A stretch of 33,604 nucleotides of DNA from an uncultured Alphaproteobacteria bacterium (GTDB lineage: Bacteria > Pseudomonadota > Alphaproteobacteria > Methylaequorales > Methylaequoraceae), in the NCBI GenBank assembly GCA_902540805.1, contig CACBON010000012.1, positions 1-33,604 on the forward strand, in the 5' to 3' direction. Shown one piece after another: positions 6,843-15,226 of this stretch. Each line of letters begins with the position of its first letter. The first letter of the stretch is position 1. The notes beneath the pieces were generated by a model, which saw only the letters and a list, made by a program, of their open reading frames with translations, was not told the DNA's origin and did not search any database. The translations under genes and the position numbers were made by a program.

Positions 6843-7444
6843 TGAGTTCATTAATTCCAATGGTTGTTGAGCAAACAAATAGAGGAGAGAGATCATATGA
6901 TATTTTTTCTAGACTATTGAAAGAAAGAATAATTTTTCTTACTGGTGAAGTTAATGATGCCGTATCAAGTGTTATTTGTGCCCAATTTCTTTTTCTAGAA
7001 TCAGAGGATCCAAAGAAAGATATATTCTTGTATATTAACTCACCAGGTGGCGTCGTATCCTCTGGCTTAGCAATATATGATACTATGCAATATATCAGAC
7101 CAGATGTATCCACCCTTTGTATTGGTCAAGCCGCAAGTATGGGTTCTCTTCTATTAACTGCTGGTACTAAAGGAAAAAGATATTGTTTACCTCATTCTAG
7201 AATTATGACACATCAACCTTCTGGAGGTGTTCAGGGTCAAGCATCTGACATTGAAATTCATGCAAAAGAAATTGTAAATTTAAAAAAAAGTTTAAATAAA
7301 ATTTATGAAATACACACTGGCCAACAACTTAATACGATTGAAAAGATGATGGATAGGGACAATTTTATGAACGCAGATGATGCAAAAAAGTTTGGAATTG
7401 TTGATAAAGTTGTATCAGAGAGACCAGATTTAAAAAAAAAATAA
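6842..7444 (+). CDS. clpP: ATP-dependent Clp protease proteolytic subunit
   Basis: This 200-residue serine protease forms the two-ring barrel that degrades substrates unfolded by ClpX. The catalytic triad is visible: Ser99 in GQAASMGS, His124 in IMTHQPSGG, and Asp173 in [12 protein letters not shown]. The N-terminal loop [19 protein letters not shown] and the handle helix region are normal, as is the length. It overlaps tig by one base and is followed, after 61 bases with a possible promoter, by clpX. The order tig-clpP-clpX-lon is a widely conserved bacterial arrangement, so the proteins that fold and remove new polypeptides are made together. Confidence 0.97.
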   Translation: MSSLIPMVVEQTNRGERSYDIFSRLLKERIIFLTGEVNDAVSSVICAQFLFLESEDPKKDIFLYINSPGGVVSSGLAIYDTMQYIRPDVSTLCIGQAASMGSLLLTAGTKGKRYCLPHSRIMTHQPSGGVQGQASDIEIHAKEIVNLKKSLNKIYEIHTGQQLNTIEKMMDRDNFMNADDAKKFGIVDKVVSERPDLKKK

Positions 7445-7466
7445 AAATTTAATTTTGGAATAAAGG

Positions 7467-7492
7467 TTGCAGTATTTAAAATATTTTATAAT
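7467..7492 (+). promoter_or_regulatory. Possible clpX promoter
   Basis: TTGCAG (7467-7472) and a perfect TATAAT (7487-7492) lie in the only sizeable gap of the tig-lon block, with the clpX ATG 13 bases after the -10 box. The 14-base spacer is shorter than usual, so the -35 assignment is doubtful; the -10 alone is more credible. Confidence 0.35.
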
Positions 7493-7505
7493 GATAGAGT
7501 AATTA

Positions 7506-8765
7506 ATGGTTGATTCAAAAAATAATAAAAACACACTGTTTTGCAGTTTCTGTGGTAAAAGTCAGCATGAAGTTAGAAAGCTGATTGCTGGTCCAACAGT
7601 TTTTATCTGTGATGAATGTGTAGAATTATGTATGGATATCATCAGAGAAGAAAATAAAGTTGTTACTTCACCAAAAACTGGTCACGTAGAGACTCCCAAA
7701 GAACTCTATAATTTGCTTAATGATTATGTTGTTGGTCAAGACGATGCAAAAAAGATTCTTTCAGTCGCAGTTCATAATCATTACAAAAGAATCGACAACG
7801 CAACAATTAACTCAGATGTTGAACTTTCTAAATCAAATATTCTGCTGGTTGGTCCTACAGGGTCAGGTAAGACACTCGTAGCCCAAACACTCGCGAGAAT
7901 AATTGATGTACCATTTACAATGGCCGATGCAACAACTCTTACCGAAGCTGGTTACGTTGGAGAGGATGTTGAAAATATAATTTTAAAGCTTCTTCAAGCT
8001 GCTGATTATAATGTTGAAAGAGCTCAAAGAGGCATTGTCTATATTGATGAAGTTGATAAAATAAGCAGAAAGTCTGATAACCCCTCGATTACTAGAGATG
8101 TATCTGGAGAAGGGGTACAACAAGCATTACTAAAAATTATGGAAGGAACAGTCGCTTCTGTTCCGCCTCAGGGTGGAAGAAAACATCCTCAACAAGATTT
8201 TTTACAAGTTGATACTACAAATATTTTATTTATTTGTGGCGGAGCGTTCGCAGGTATAGACAAAATTATCTCTAACAGAGGAGACAAATCAAGTATTGGT
8301 TTTGAAGCTGAAGTAAAAGATAAATCTGAAAAAGAAATTGGTCACATCTTAAAAAAGTTGGAAACTGAAGATTTATTAAAGTTTGGTCTGATTCCCGAAT
8401 TTGTAGGAAGGCTTCCAGTTATTGCAACCTTAGATGATTTGAATGAAGAGAGTTTGGTTGAAATACTAACAAAACCTAAAAATGCACTGATTAAACAATA
8501 TCAGAAACTATTTGCTTTTGAGAATGTTAAGTTAGTGTTTACTGACGATGCTCTTAATTTAATTGCGAAAAAAGCTATAGAAAGAACAACCGGTGCAAGA
8601 GGATTAAGGTCAATACTTGAAAATATATTATTAGACACTATGTATAATTTACCAGGTGTTGAAGGTGTAAATGAGATTGTTGTAAATACCGAGGTAATAG
8701 AAAAAAATTCAAAACCCTTATATATATATGACAAATCTAACAAAGTAATTAACAAAAAAGCTTAA
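7506..8765 (+). CDS. clpX: ClpX, ATP-dependent unfoldase subunit of ClpXP
   Basis: A 419-residue AAA+ unfoldase. The N-terminal C4 zinc-binding domain has Cys13, 16, 35 and 38 (FCSFCGKSQ and CDECVELC). Walker A GPTGSGKT is at about 116-123, the pore-loop [10 protein letters not shown] follows, Walker B is YIDEVDKI, and the sensor and ClpP-binding IGF-type loop region (SSIGFEAEV) is present near residue 263. Arginine-rich [12 protein letters not shown] marks sensor 2. Full length for the family. The stop overlaps the lon start by one base (TAATG). It gives ClpP its substrates, including ssrA-tagged proteins in known systems. Confidence 0.97.
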   Translation: MVDSKNNKNTLFCSFCGKSQHEVRKLIAGPTVFICDECVELCMDIIREENKVVTSPKTGHVETPKELYNLLNDYVVGQDDAKKILSVAVHNHYKRIDNATINSDVELSKSNILLVGPTGSGKTLVAQTLARIIDVPFTMADATTLTEAGYVGEDVENIILKLLQAADYNVERAQRGIVYIDEVDKISRKSDNPSITRDVSGEGVQQALLKIMEGTVASVPPQGGRKHPQQDFLQVDTTNILFICGGAFAGIDKIISNRGDKSSIGFEAEVKDKSEKEIGHILKKLETEDLLKFGLIPEFVGRLPVIATLDDLNEESLVEILTKPKNALIKQYQKLFAFENVKLVFTDDALNLIAKKAIERTTGARGLRSILENILLDTMYNLPGVEGVNEIVVNTEVIEKNSKPLYIYDKSNKVINKKA

Positions 8766-11164
8766 TGACCAATTATAAAGATCCTTTTTGCGTACTCCCA
8801 CTAAGAGATATTGTTGTATTCCCAAACATGATAGTTCCGCTTTTCGTTGGGAGAAAAAAATCTATAAAAGCTCTGGATTATGCCGAAAAGTTTGAAAAAG
8901 AAATCTTTTTAGTCGCTCAAAAAGATGCAAATACAGACGAACCTCATTCAGCAGATATTTATACCCATGGTACTTTAGCTACTATTTTACAGTTGTTAAG
9001 ACTTCCAGACGGCACAGTTAAAGTTTTAGTAGAAGGTATTGAAAGAGCAAAAATATCACATTTTTCAGACAACAAAGAATTTCTTGAATCCTACCTAGAC
9101 CCCATAAATATGCCAAACGATTCCAATGATAAAGAACTTAATGCTTTATCCAGAACTGCAATCAATCAATTCGAAAACTATGTTAAGCTAAACAGAAAAG
9201 TTCCTCCTGAAATTTTAGTTACTCTTAATCAGATTTCTGATCTCAATAAGCTTGCTGATACAATGGCGGCTCATTTGAATAACAAATTATCTGAAAAGCA
9301 AGCACTTCTCGAAACAATTTCAATTAAAGATAGACTAACAAAAATAATTGAATTTATGGATGATGAAATTGGTGTTCTTCAAGTCGAAAAGAAAATTAGG
9401 GGTCGTGTTAAAAGGCAAATGGACAAGACACAAAAGGAATATTACCTTAACGAGCAAATGAAAGCTATACAGAAAGAACTGGGAGAATCAAATGATAGTA
9501 AAGATGAAATATCTGAAATTGAAGAAAAGTTAAAAAAAATCAACTTATCTGAAGAAGCTAAAGATAAAGTCAAATCAGAAATTAAAAAATTAAAAAGTAT
9601 GGGTCCTATGTCAGCAGAAGCGACCGTTGTACGTAATTATTTAGATTGGATAATTTCTTTGCCATGGAACACTAACATTGAAACGGATATTAATCTCAAT
9701 AAAGCCTTAAAAACTCTAGACAAAGATCACTACGGTCTTAAAAAAGTTAAGGATAGAATTATAGAATATCTAGCCGTTCAATCTAGAGTTAATAAACCTA
9801 AAGGTCCGATTTTATGTTTAGTAGGTCCACCGGGAGTTGGAAAGACATCTCTAGGTAAATCAATGGCCAAAGCCTTGGGAAGACCATTCCTTAAAGTTTC
9901 GTTAGGAGGAATAAGAGATGAATCAGAAATTAGAGGGCATAGAAGAACTTACATTGGTTCAATGCCTGGTAAAATAATTCAAAGCTTAAAAAAATCTAAG
10001 TATTCAAACCCTCTTTTTCTTCTAGATGAAGTCGATAAAATCGGTGCCGATTGGCGAGGTGACCCAGCATCTGCATTATTGGAAGTTCTTGATCCAGAGC
10101 AAAACAAGAATTTTAACGACCACTATCTTGAAGTTGACTTTGACTTGTCCAATGTAATGTTCGTAACCACCGCTAATACTTTGAACATCCCTCAACCCCT
10201 TGTTGATAGAATGGAAATAATAAGAATATCTGGTTACACTGAGAACGAAAAAATGAACATCGCTTCAAGATACTTATTACCAAAACAGTTAAACGAAAAC
10301 GGCATTAAAGGAAAAGAAATTAAAATTTCTGATTCAGCTATTGAGAGTATCATAAGACATTTTACAAGAGAGTCAGGAGTGAGGTCTTTAGAAAGAGAGT
10401 TATCAAAAATAATAAGAAAAGGTCTAAAGACAATTATAATGAATAATAAGAGAGTAATTTCAGTATCTAAAAACAATATAGATAAATTTTTAGGAGTTAA
10501 AAAATTCAAGCACGGGGAAATTGAAAACAAACCTTTAGTTGGTGTTTGTACGGGACTTGCCTGGACAGAAGTTGGCGGAGAATTATTGCAAGTCGAAGCA
10601 GTTATAATGCCTGGCAAAGGTAAGGCAATATACACTGGAAAGCTTGGAGACGTGATGAAAGAATCAGTACAAGCAGCCCAAAGCTATGTCCATTCTAATG
10701 CAACAAAATTTGGAATCTCTCCTAACCTTTTTGAAAAACACGATATCCACGTTCATGTTCCTGAAGGTGCTACTCCAAAAGACGGTCCATCAGCAGGAAT
10801 TGCAATGTTTACAACAATCATTTCTGCATTTACCGGAATCCCTGTTAAAAATAATATTGCGATGACAGGTGAGATAACGCTAAGAGGAAGAGTACTTCCT
10901 ATAGGAGGCCTTAAAGAAAAACTTCTTGCAGCGGTTAGGGGCGGAATAAAGGAAGTTTTAATTCCAAAAGAAAATAAGAAAGATCTTGCTGAAATCGATG
11001 AAAAAGAAATATTAAACAACATTGAAATTCACTTTGTTGATAGTGCGAACGAAATATTAAAAAAAGCATTCACAACAAAAATCGTTCCTTACAAACCATC
11101 AAAAAACAAGATTGGAATCCCAGAAAAATCTGTAAATCCTAAGGAAAATACTTTAAGACATTAA
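8765..11164 (+). CDS. lon: Lon ATP-dependent protease (LonA type)
   Basis: A 799-residue homo-oligomeric AAA+ protease that removes misfolded and regulatory proteins. In order: the N-terminal substrate-recognition domain starting VLPLRDIVVFPNMIVPLFVGR, a coiled-coil stretch around 190-260, Walker A GPPGVGKTSLGK near residue 353, Walker B LFLLDEVDKIG, and the C-terminal protease domain with the catalytic Ser in KDGPSAGIAMFT (about 675) and the catalytic Lys in LPIGGLKEKLLAA (about 718). Standard LonA length. It ends the tig-clpP-clpX-lon run; hupB follows after 89 bases with its own promoter. Confidence 0.97.
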   Translation: MTNYKDPFCVLPLRDIVVFPNMIVPLFVGRKKSIKALDYAEKFEKEIFLVAQKDANTDEPHSADIYTHGTLATILQLLRLPDGTVKVLVEGIERAKISHFSDNKEFLESYLDPINMPNDSNDKELNALSRTAINQFENYVKLNRKVPPEILVTLNQISDLNKLADTMAAHLNNKLSEKQALLETISIKDRLTKIIEFMDDEIGVLQVEKKIRGRVKRQMDKTQKEYYLNEQMKAIQKELGESNDSKDEISEIEEKLKKINLSEEAKDKVKSEIKKLKSMGPMSAEATVVRNYLDWIISLPWNTNIETDINLNKALKTLDKDHYGLKKVKDRIIEYLAVQSRVNKPKGPILCLVGPPGVGKTSLGKSMAKALGRPFLKVSLGGIRDESEIRGHRRTYIGSMPGKIIQSLKKSKYSNPLFLLDEVDKIGADWRGDPASALLEVLDPEQNKNFNDHYLEVDFDLSNVMFVTTANTLNIPQPLVDRMEIIRISGYTENEKMNIASRYLLPKQLNENGIKGKEIKISDSAIESIIRHFTRESGVRSLERELSKIIRKGLKTIIMNNKRVISVSKNNIDKFLGVKKFKHGEIENKPLVGVCTGLAWTEVGGELLQVEAVIMPGKGKAIYTGKLGDVMKESVQAAQSYVHSNATKFGISPNLFEKHDIHVHVPEGATPKDGPSAGIAMFTTIISAFTGIPVKNNIAMTGEITLRGRVLPIGGLKEKLLAAVRGGIKEVLIPKENKKDLAEIDEKEILNNIEIHFVDSANEILKKAFTTKIVPYKPSKNKIGIPEKSVNPKENTLRH

Positions 11165-11173
11165 AAAATGTGT

Positions 11174-11201
11174 TTGACTAGGTATAAAGTTTAGTTAGAA
11201 T
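11174..11201 (+). promoter_or_regulatory. Promoter of hupB
   Basis: TTGACT (11174-11179), a 16-base spacer and TAGAAT (11196-11201) match the housekeeping sigma consensus well. It lies just after the lon stop and gives hupB a leader of about 45 bases carrying a purine-rich ribosome-binding site. Confidence 0.6.
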
Positions 11202-11253
11202 TGAGTGAAGTATTAAAATTAATGCTTTTATAAATTTTAAAAGGGGGTCTAGC

Positions 11254-11526
11254 GTGAATAAAAACGATCTAGTTAACAAAGTTTCAGACCATACTGGTTT
11301 AAATAAAACAGATAGCGCAAAAGCAGTGGATGCTGTCTTTGATACAATTACATCTGAACTCAAGGGTGGTGGAGATATTAGACTTGTGGGCTTTGGTACT
11401 TTTTTGGTGTCAAAAAGAAAAGCAACTACTGGAAGAAATCCACAAACTGGAGCTTCTATTAATATTCCAGCTGCTAATGTTCCAAAATTTAGACCTGGAA
11501 AAAGTTTAAAAGAATCACTCAACTAA
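11254..11526 (+). CDS. hupB: HU-family DNA-binding protein
   Basis: A 90-residue nucleoid protein that bends and compacts DNA as a dimer. NKNDLVNKVSDHTGLNK forms the first helix, GGGDIRLVGFGTFLVSKR the saddle strand, and RNPQTGASINIPAANVPKF the DNA-wrapping arm with the conserved Asn-Pro at its tip. Translation starts at GTG; AAGGGGG (11241-11247) 6 bases upstream decides this start. Unlike most genes here it has a normal leader, a consensus promoter and an intrinsic terminator, as expected for an abundant, separately controlled protein. hupB after lon is conserved in many Proteobacteria. Confidence 0.96.
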   Translation: MNKNDLVNKVSDHTGLNKTDSAKAVDAVFDTITSELKGGGDIRLVGFGTFLVSKRKATTGRNPQTGASINIPAANVPKFRPGKSLKESLN

Positions 11527-11531
11527 AAATA

Positions 11532-11562
11532 AAATCACATCTTAATTTTTGAGATGTGATTT
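11532..11562. terminator. Bidirectional terminator between hupB and the uracil-DNA glycosylase gene
   Basis: An 11-bp perfect inverted repeat (AAATCACATCT at 11532-11542 and its complement at 11552-11562) surrounds a 9-base loop. It follows hupB by 5 bases and reaches into the stop codon of the convergent gene, so the same hairpin can serve both. The A and T bases at the stem ends act as the U tract in each direction. Confidence 0.75.
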
Positions 11563-12223
11563 AACATTTACTTAAAGTTTTTAAGACCTCGATCATCTTC
11601 ATTTCGTTGATTCTTCCTGTGTTCACATTTCTCGGGCTAGGATGATAACAAGCCAGTATTTTAAGTTTATTGTTTATGGAATATTCTGCGCCATGGACAA
11701 ACTTATAGATCGAAGATTTAATGTTAAAAAGTTTTAAACAACTATCAAAAGCAATTTTACCTAATGCTAAGATAATTTTTGCATTTCCCAAATATGAAAT
11801 TTCTTCGTTTAAATAAATTAAACATGTCTTCAACTCTTCAGCATTTGGCTTATCTTGAGGAGGTACACATTTTAGTGCAGGAGTCATATACACATTGTTA
11901 AGAGTTAGTCCGTCATTGAAATGTATTGAGTAAGGTTGATTAGATAGTTTCGCTTTATAAAGACACTTAAATAAGAAATCAGCGGACTTATCACCTGTAA
12001 AAACCCTCCCAGTTCTGTTGCCACCATGAGCTGCTGGAGCAAGACCAACAATAATAATTTTTGCATTAGGATCTCCAAATCCTATTACAGGTTTACCCCA
12101 ATAATGATCATTCATAAATCTTTTAGTTTTTTTGCGTGCCACACTTTCTCTGAAACTTACTAATCTTTGGCATTTTACGCATTTGATTATTCTTTCATTA
12201 AGTGATTTTAATGATTTACACAT
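11561..12223 (-). CDS. Family 5 uracil-DNA glycosylase (UDGb), Fe-S type
   Basis: A 220-residue base-excision repair enzyme that removes uracil, and in family members hypoxanthine, from DNA. Four Cys fit the iron-sulfur cluster: Cys15 and Cys18 (KCVKCQR), Cys119 (ALKCVPP) and Cys134 (LKTC). Motif 1 is GLAPAAHGGNRTGRVFTGD (60-78); the Ala-His-Gly form without a polar catalytic Asp or Asn is the family 5 signature. Motif 2 is HPSPRNVNTGR (194-204). The stop codon lies in the shared terminator hairpin with hupB. It is monocistronic and divergent from the tRNA-Val/Asp pair across 99 AT-rich bases. The longer family 4 (UDGa) assignment is less likely given motif 1. Confidence 0.9.
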   Translation of the reverse strand: MCKSLKSLNERIIKCVKCQRLVSFRESVARKKTKRFMNDHYWGKPVIGFGDPNAKIIIVGLAPAAHGGNRTGRVFTGDKSADFLFKCLYKAKLSNQPYSIHFNDGLTLNNVYMTPALKCVPPQDKPNAEELKTCLIYLNEEISYLGNAKIILALGKIAFDSCLKLFNIKSSIYKFVHGAEYSINNKLKILACYHPSPRNVNTGRINEMKMIEVLKTLSKC

Positions 12224-12322
12224 GATTGATTCCTTAATTCTTAATTTTAATTATAATTAAATCAGTATTAAAAATTAATTGTTTTAAATTTTATTAAAAT
12301 AATTTATAAACATATTGATTAT
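12224..12322. promoter_or_regulatory. AT-rich divergent spacer between the glycosylase gene and tRNA-Val
   Basis: These 99 bases are almost entirely A and T and must hold promoters for both directions. TATAAA at 12305-12310, 12 bases before tRNA-Val, is the best -10 candidate for the tRNA pair. No clear -35 box or hairpin is seen. Confidence 0.35.
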
Positions 12323-12398
12323 GGGCGGTTAGCTCAGCTGGGAGAGCGCCACGTTTACACCGTGGATGTCGGGAGTTCGATCCTCTCACCGCCCACCA
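12323..12398 (+). tRNA. tRNA-Val (anticodon TAC)
   Basis: A 76-base cloverleaf with encoded CCA. Acceptor GGGCGGT pairs fully with ACCGCCC, the D-loop region is AGCTCAGCTGGGAGAGC, the anticodon stem CCACG/CGTGG encloses TTTACAC with anticodon TAC, and the T-loop is GTTCGATCC. It is followed by tRNA-Asp after 4 bases, so both are cut from one precursor. Confidence 0.97.
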
Positions 12399-12402
12399 GC
12401 CT

Positions 12403-12479
12403 GGGGGTGTAGTTCAGTTGGTTAGAACGCCTGCCTGTCACGCAGGAGGCCGCGGGTTCGAGTCCCGTCACTCCCGCCA
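12403..12479 (+). tRNA. tRNA-Asp (anticodon GTC)
   Basis: A 77-base cloverleaf with encoded CCA. Acceptor GGGGGTG pairs with CACTCCC (one G-T pair), the anticodon stem CCTGC/GCAGG encloses CTGTCAC with anticodon GTC, the T-loop is GTTCGAGTC, and the discriminator base is G as usual for tRNA-Asp. Confidence 0.97.
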
Positions 12480-12532
12480 CCCATATAATGTCCTGTTTTT
12501 AAAAACTTATTTAATGATTTATTTTAAAAATG

Positions 12533-12538
12533 TATAAT
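12533..12538 (+). promoter_or_regulatory. Candidate -10 box of the 383-aa exported protein gene (leaderless arrangement)
   Basis: A perfect TATAAT ends 7 bases before the ATG at 12546, with no Shine-Dalgarno sequence between. The start of transcription would fall on or beside the start codon. The -35 region is only T-rich. Confidence 0.45.
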
Positions 12539-12545
12539 TGAATAA

Positions 12546-13697
12546 ATGAAAAAAACTAAATTTTTTGTACATGTATTCTTGTTTTTGTTGATAACTATGA
12601 AAGATATTTGTTCTCAAGAGGTTATTGATCTTGAAGATGCAGATAAGACTGACTTTGCTTCGCCTGGAAACATTGAAGCTGATACAGGTGATGAAGATTT
12701 ATGCGAGACTTCCCCGCATTCAGAACTTTTAAATTTATTAAATGTTAAATTAAAAAAGTTCAATCCAATTCCTGAAGATAGAAGAGGGGGTGAAGTTAGA
12801 GGTGGAGGAAATCAACTTACATCAGAAGAAATAACAACTAATTCCATAAGATTTTATGCAGAACAGTTAAAAGATGTAAAACCGGTAAAGATTAGAATAG
12901 AAACTTTTACTTCACTTGGCAAAGGACCTCTAACCTCATTGATAGATAGGTCATCAAAAGTTTTTTTAAAACACCCCACAGAATGTAAATTTTTTTCTCT
13001 ATATGGAGATCAGATTATAGGTTCTTATGCAATGACATTTGATAATATTTTAAGGTTATATGCAAATGCTGTTAATAAAGATAATCAAATTGCACAAGAT
13101 TTTATTAGAACGCAATTAGTTCCTGCTCCAATGTCGCTGGATGAAGCAATCAGATCATTATATGATGACTATGGGTATCAACAGAACATTATTGAATCTT
13201 TATTACCAGAGGATGTTAAAAACTTATTTTTTGGTGAAAATTCACTTGTAAGCATAGCTGACGTAGCAGAATCGAAATTACTTGCCTTTTCATTGTTGGG
13301 GGGGAAAATTGATAAATTTCAAAATTATGAAATTTTTATTGTGGCCCCAAAATCTAAGAAAGGTTTGCTAGGAAGTAATGAGACAATTGTAATATCGGGG
13401 AGTGGGCAAATTTATGAGGTTCCTTTACTAAACATCCCTTTAGCCCTTAATGTTATGAGATCATTAGGGTTTAACGCAAAAATAGTATTAATTACTCATC
13501 TTCACATTAGTAACGATTCATTTTGTAGAGTTGGTGATGGTGGTTCCTGGTATCACTATAAAGGAAAAATAAAGAAAGCTGGTTGTGATTTTCTGTCGAA
13601 TGCAATAATGTCATTAAGACAAAAAACACTTACACTTAGCGACGATTATGGAACATATAAATATAGTATTGATAGAGTTAATGAAATTTTAAAATAA
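12546..13697 (+). CDS. Exported protein of unknown function, 383 aa
   Basis: The N-terminus MKKTKFFVHVFLFLLITMKD followed by ICSQEV is a signal peptide with likely cleavage near residue 24; the bases before Cys23 do not form a lipobox. A strongly acidic stretch (about 28-55, EVIDLEDADKTD and DTGDEDLCE) is followed by a Gly/Arg-rich linker (GGEVRGGGNQ, near 81-90). The rest looks like an alpha/beta globular region with VPLLNIPLALNVMRSLGF and AKIVLITHLHISNDSF. Mature Cys residues include those in DLCE, TECK, SFCR and AGCDF. I do not recognise any family. It stands alone between the tRNA pair and nuoA, 43 bases before nuoA, on the same strand; that spot is often empty or variable in relatives, so a link to complex I is only a guess. 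Confidence 0.8.
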   Translation: MKKTKFFVHVFLFLLITMKDICSQEVIDLEDADKTDFASPGNIEADTGDEDLCETSPHSELLNLLNVKLKKFNPIPEDRRGGEVRGGGNQLTSEEITTNSIRFYAEQLKDVKPVKIRIETFTSLGKGPLTSLIDRSSKVFLKHPTECKFFSLYGDQIIGSYAMTFDNILRLYANAVNKDNQIAQDFIRTQLVPAPMSLDEAIRSLYDDYGYQQNIIESLLPEDVKNLFFGENSLVSIADVAESKLLAFSLLGGKIDKFQNYEIFIVAPKSKKGLLGSNETIVISGSGQIYEVPLLNIPLALNVMRSLGFNAKIVLITHLHISNDSFCRVGDGGSWYHYKGKIKKAGCDFLSNAIMSLRQKTLTLSDDYGTYKYSIDRVNEILK

Positions 13698-13740
13698 TTA
13701 ACTGTGAAAATGTTTTATTATTATTATATTATTAAAAAGT

Positions 13741-14100
13741 ATGATTATGACAGAGTATTTACCGATTTTAGTGTTTTTAATTCTTGCCTTTGGGATTTCC
13801 ATTGGTGCTCTATTTTCGTCTCTAGTTATTGGCGAGAAAAATGCTTATGCTGACAAAAACTCAACATACGAATGCGGTTTTGATCCATTTGATGACTCAA
13901 GAAGCCGTTTTGAAGTTAAATTTTATCTTGTTGCCATCTTATTTATTATATTTGACTTAGAAATAATTTTTCTCTTTCCTTGGGCAATCGCTTTCAAAGA
14001 GCTAGGGTTATTTGGTTACACTTCAATGATGTTTTTCCTTTTGGTTTTAACCATAGGGTTTATCTATGAATGGATGGAAGGAGCATTAGATTGGAATTAA
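13741..14100 (+). CDS. nuoA: NADH-quinone oxidoreductase subunit A
   Basis: A 119-residue membrane subunit at the junction between the peripheral arm and the membrane arm of complex I. Three helices are evident (about 6-30, 62-82 and 90-110). The loop [20 protein letters not shown] carries the conserved Cys and acidic residues near the quinone channel, and [12 protein letters not shown] is the conserved second helix. It opens the nuoA-N operon. A second ATG two codons in is an alternative start; neither has a ribosome-binding site. TATATT lies 10 bases upstream and may be the operon's -10 box, with no good -35. The nuoB start lies inside its 3' end. Confidence 0.96.
   Translation: MIMTEYLPILVFLILAFGISIGALFSSLVIGEKNAYADKNSTYECGFDPFDDSRSRFEVKFYLVAILFIIFDLEIIFLFPWAIAFKELGLFGYTSMMFFLLVLTIGFIYEWMEGALDWN
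14078..14083 (+). promoter_or_regulatory. Ribosome-binding site that sets the nuoB TTG start
   Basis: AAGGAG lies inside the end of nuoA, 7 bases before the in-frame TTG at 14091. The upstream ATG at 14070 has no such signal, so the TTG is the better nuoB start. Confidence 0.55.
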
Positions 14101-14606
14101 AAAAAGTTAACGCCAATAATTTTGATGAACTGAGTAACCAAGTCAGTTCCAACGGTTTCCTAGTCACTAAAGTCAAGGACCTCATTAATTGGGCAAGATC
14201 TGGCTCTTTATGGCCTATGAGCTTTGGCTTGGCTTGTTGCGCTGTTGAAATGATGCAGTCAGCTGCCAGTAGATATGACTTCGATAGATTTGGTATTGTT
14301 TTTAGACCAAGCCCTAGACAATCTGATGTTATGATTGTTGCTGGGACACTTACAAATAAAATGGCCCCAGCTCTTCGAAAGGTTTACGATCAAATGCCGG
14401 AACCTAGGTGGGTAATTTCAATGGGTAGTTGCGCAAATGGTGGAGGCTATTATCATTATTCATACTCTGTGGTTAGAGGTTGCGATAAAATTGTTCCCGT
14501 CGATATTTATGTTCCAGGGTGTCCTCCAACCGCTGAAGCATTACTTTACGGAATATTGCAATTACAAAAGAAAATAATGAGAGATAATAAGATTATTAGA
14601 GTATGA
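14091..14606 (+). CDS. nuoB: NADH-quinone oxidoreductase subunit B (cluster N2)
   Basis: This subunit carries the terminal 4Fe-4S cluster N2, which hands electrons to quinone. The ligands are visible: the tandem Cys in [11 protein letters not shown], then [12 protein letters not shown], and the last in [11 protein letters not shown]. The start at TTG 14091 is chosen for its AAGGAG; the ATG at 14070 would add seven residues (MDGRSIR) and overlap nuoA by 31 bases instead of 10. The length of about 171 residues is typical for Alphaproteobacteria. The stop overlaps the nuoC start as ATGA. Confidence 0.96.
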   Translation: MELKKVNANNFDELSNQVSSNGFLVTKVKDLINWARSGSLWPMSFGLACCAVEMMQSAASRYDFDRFGIVFRPSPRQSDVMIVAGTLTNKMAPALRKVYDQMPEPRWVISMGSCANGGGYYHYSYSVVRGCDKIVPVDIYVPGCPPTAEALLYGILQLQKKIMRDNKIIRV

Positions 14607-15226
14607 AGAATCTAAATGAAAAATATATAAAAGAAATTTATCAATTAATTAAAAGCCTTTTAACATTTTGTAAATGTGAACTCACAATAATTAAGGGCGA
14701 AATAAGCCTAAATTGTTCAGTTAAGGATTTAACAAAAGTTCTTTTATTTCTTAAAGATAATCCATCTTTAGGTTTGGAATGTCTCATAGATATCGCTGCT
14801 GTTGACTTTCCCGAAAGATCATTAAGATTTATGGTCGTTTATAGTTTGTTAAGTGTTTCAAAGAACTTCCGTTTGAAGGTAAAAGTTAATGTGTCTGAGG
14901 ACGCTTCTTTACCTTCTGTTAACGAGATTTACTCCTGTGCCGGTTGGTGTGAGAGAGAAATATGGGATTTATTTGGTATCAGATTTAAGGATCACCCAGA
15001 TCTTAGAAGATTATTAACAGATTACGATTTTCAAGGGCATCCATTACGAAAGGACTTCCCTCTAACAGGTTTCACCCAGGTAAAGTATGACAATGAACTT
15101 AGCAGAATAGTTACAGAACCTGTTAAGTTAGATCAAGCTTACAGAAATTTTGACAACCTAAGTCCATGGGAAGGAATGGGAAAATACCTTCCTGGAGACG
15201 AAAAATCCGATCATAAAAATGACTAA
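14603..15226 (+). CDS. nuoC: NADH-quinone oxidoreductase subunit C (30 kDa)
   Basis: A 207-residue separate 30-kDa subunit, not fused to NuoD as in enterobacteria. The family signature follows [40 protein letters not shown] (Glu-Arg-Glu-x-x-Asp-x-x-Gly) and then [26 protein letters not shown]. It forms part of the quinone-reducing module with NuoB and NuoD and is located on the cytoplasmic arm. It overlaps nuoB by 4 bases and nuoD by 8. Confidence 0.96.
   Translation: MKNLNEKYIKEIYQLIKSLLTFCKCELTIIKGEISLNCSVKDLTKVLLFLKDNPSLGLECLIDIAAVDFPERSLRFMVVYSLLSVSKNFRLKVKVNVSEDASLPSVNEIYSCAGWCEREIWDLFGIRFKDHPDLRRLLTDYDFQGHPLRKDFPLTGFTQVKYDNELSRIVTEPVKLDQAYRNFDNLSPWEGMGKYLPGDEKSDHKND

Noticed and set aside
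10234-11022. Two minus-strand frames of 133 and 89 residues inside lon
   Set aside because: Both lie opposite conserved Lon domains and have low-complexity hydrophobic composition.
11178-11522. 114-residue minus-strand frame opposite hupB
   Set aside because: Opposite a confirmed HU gene with its own promoter and ribosome-binding site.
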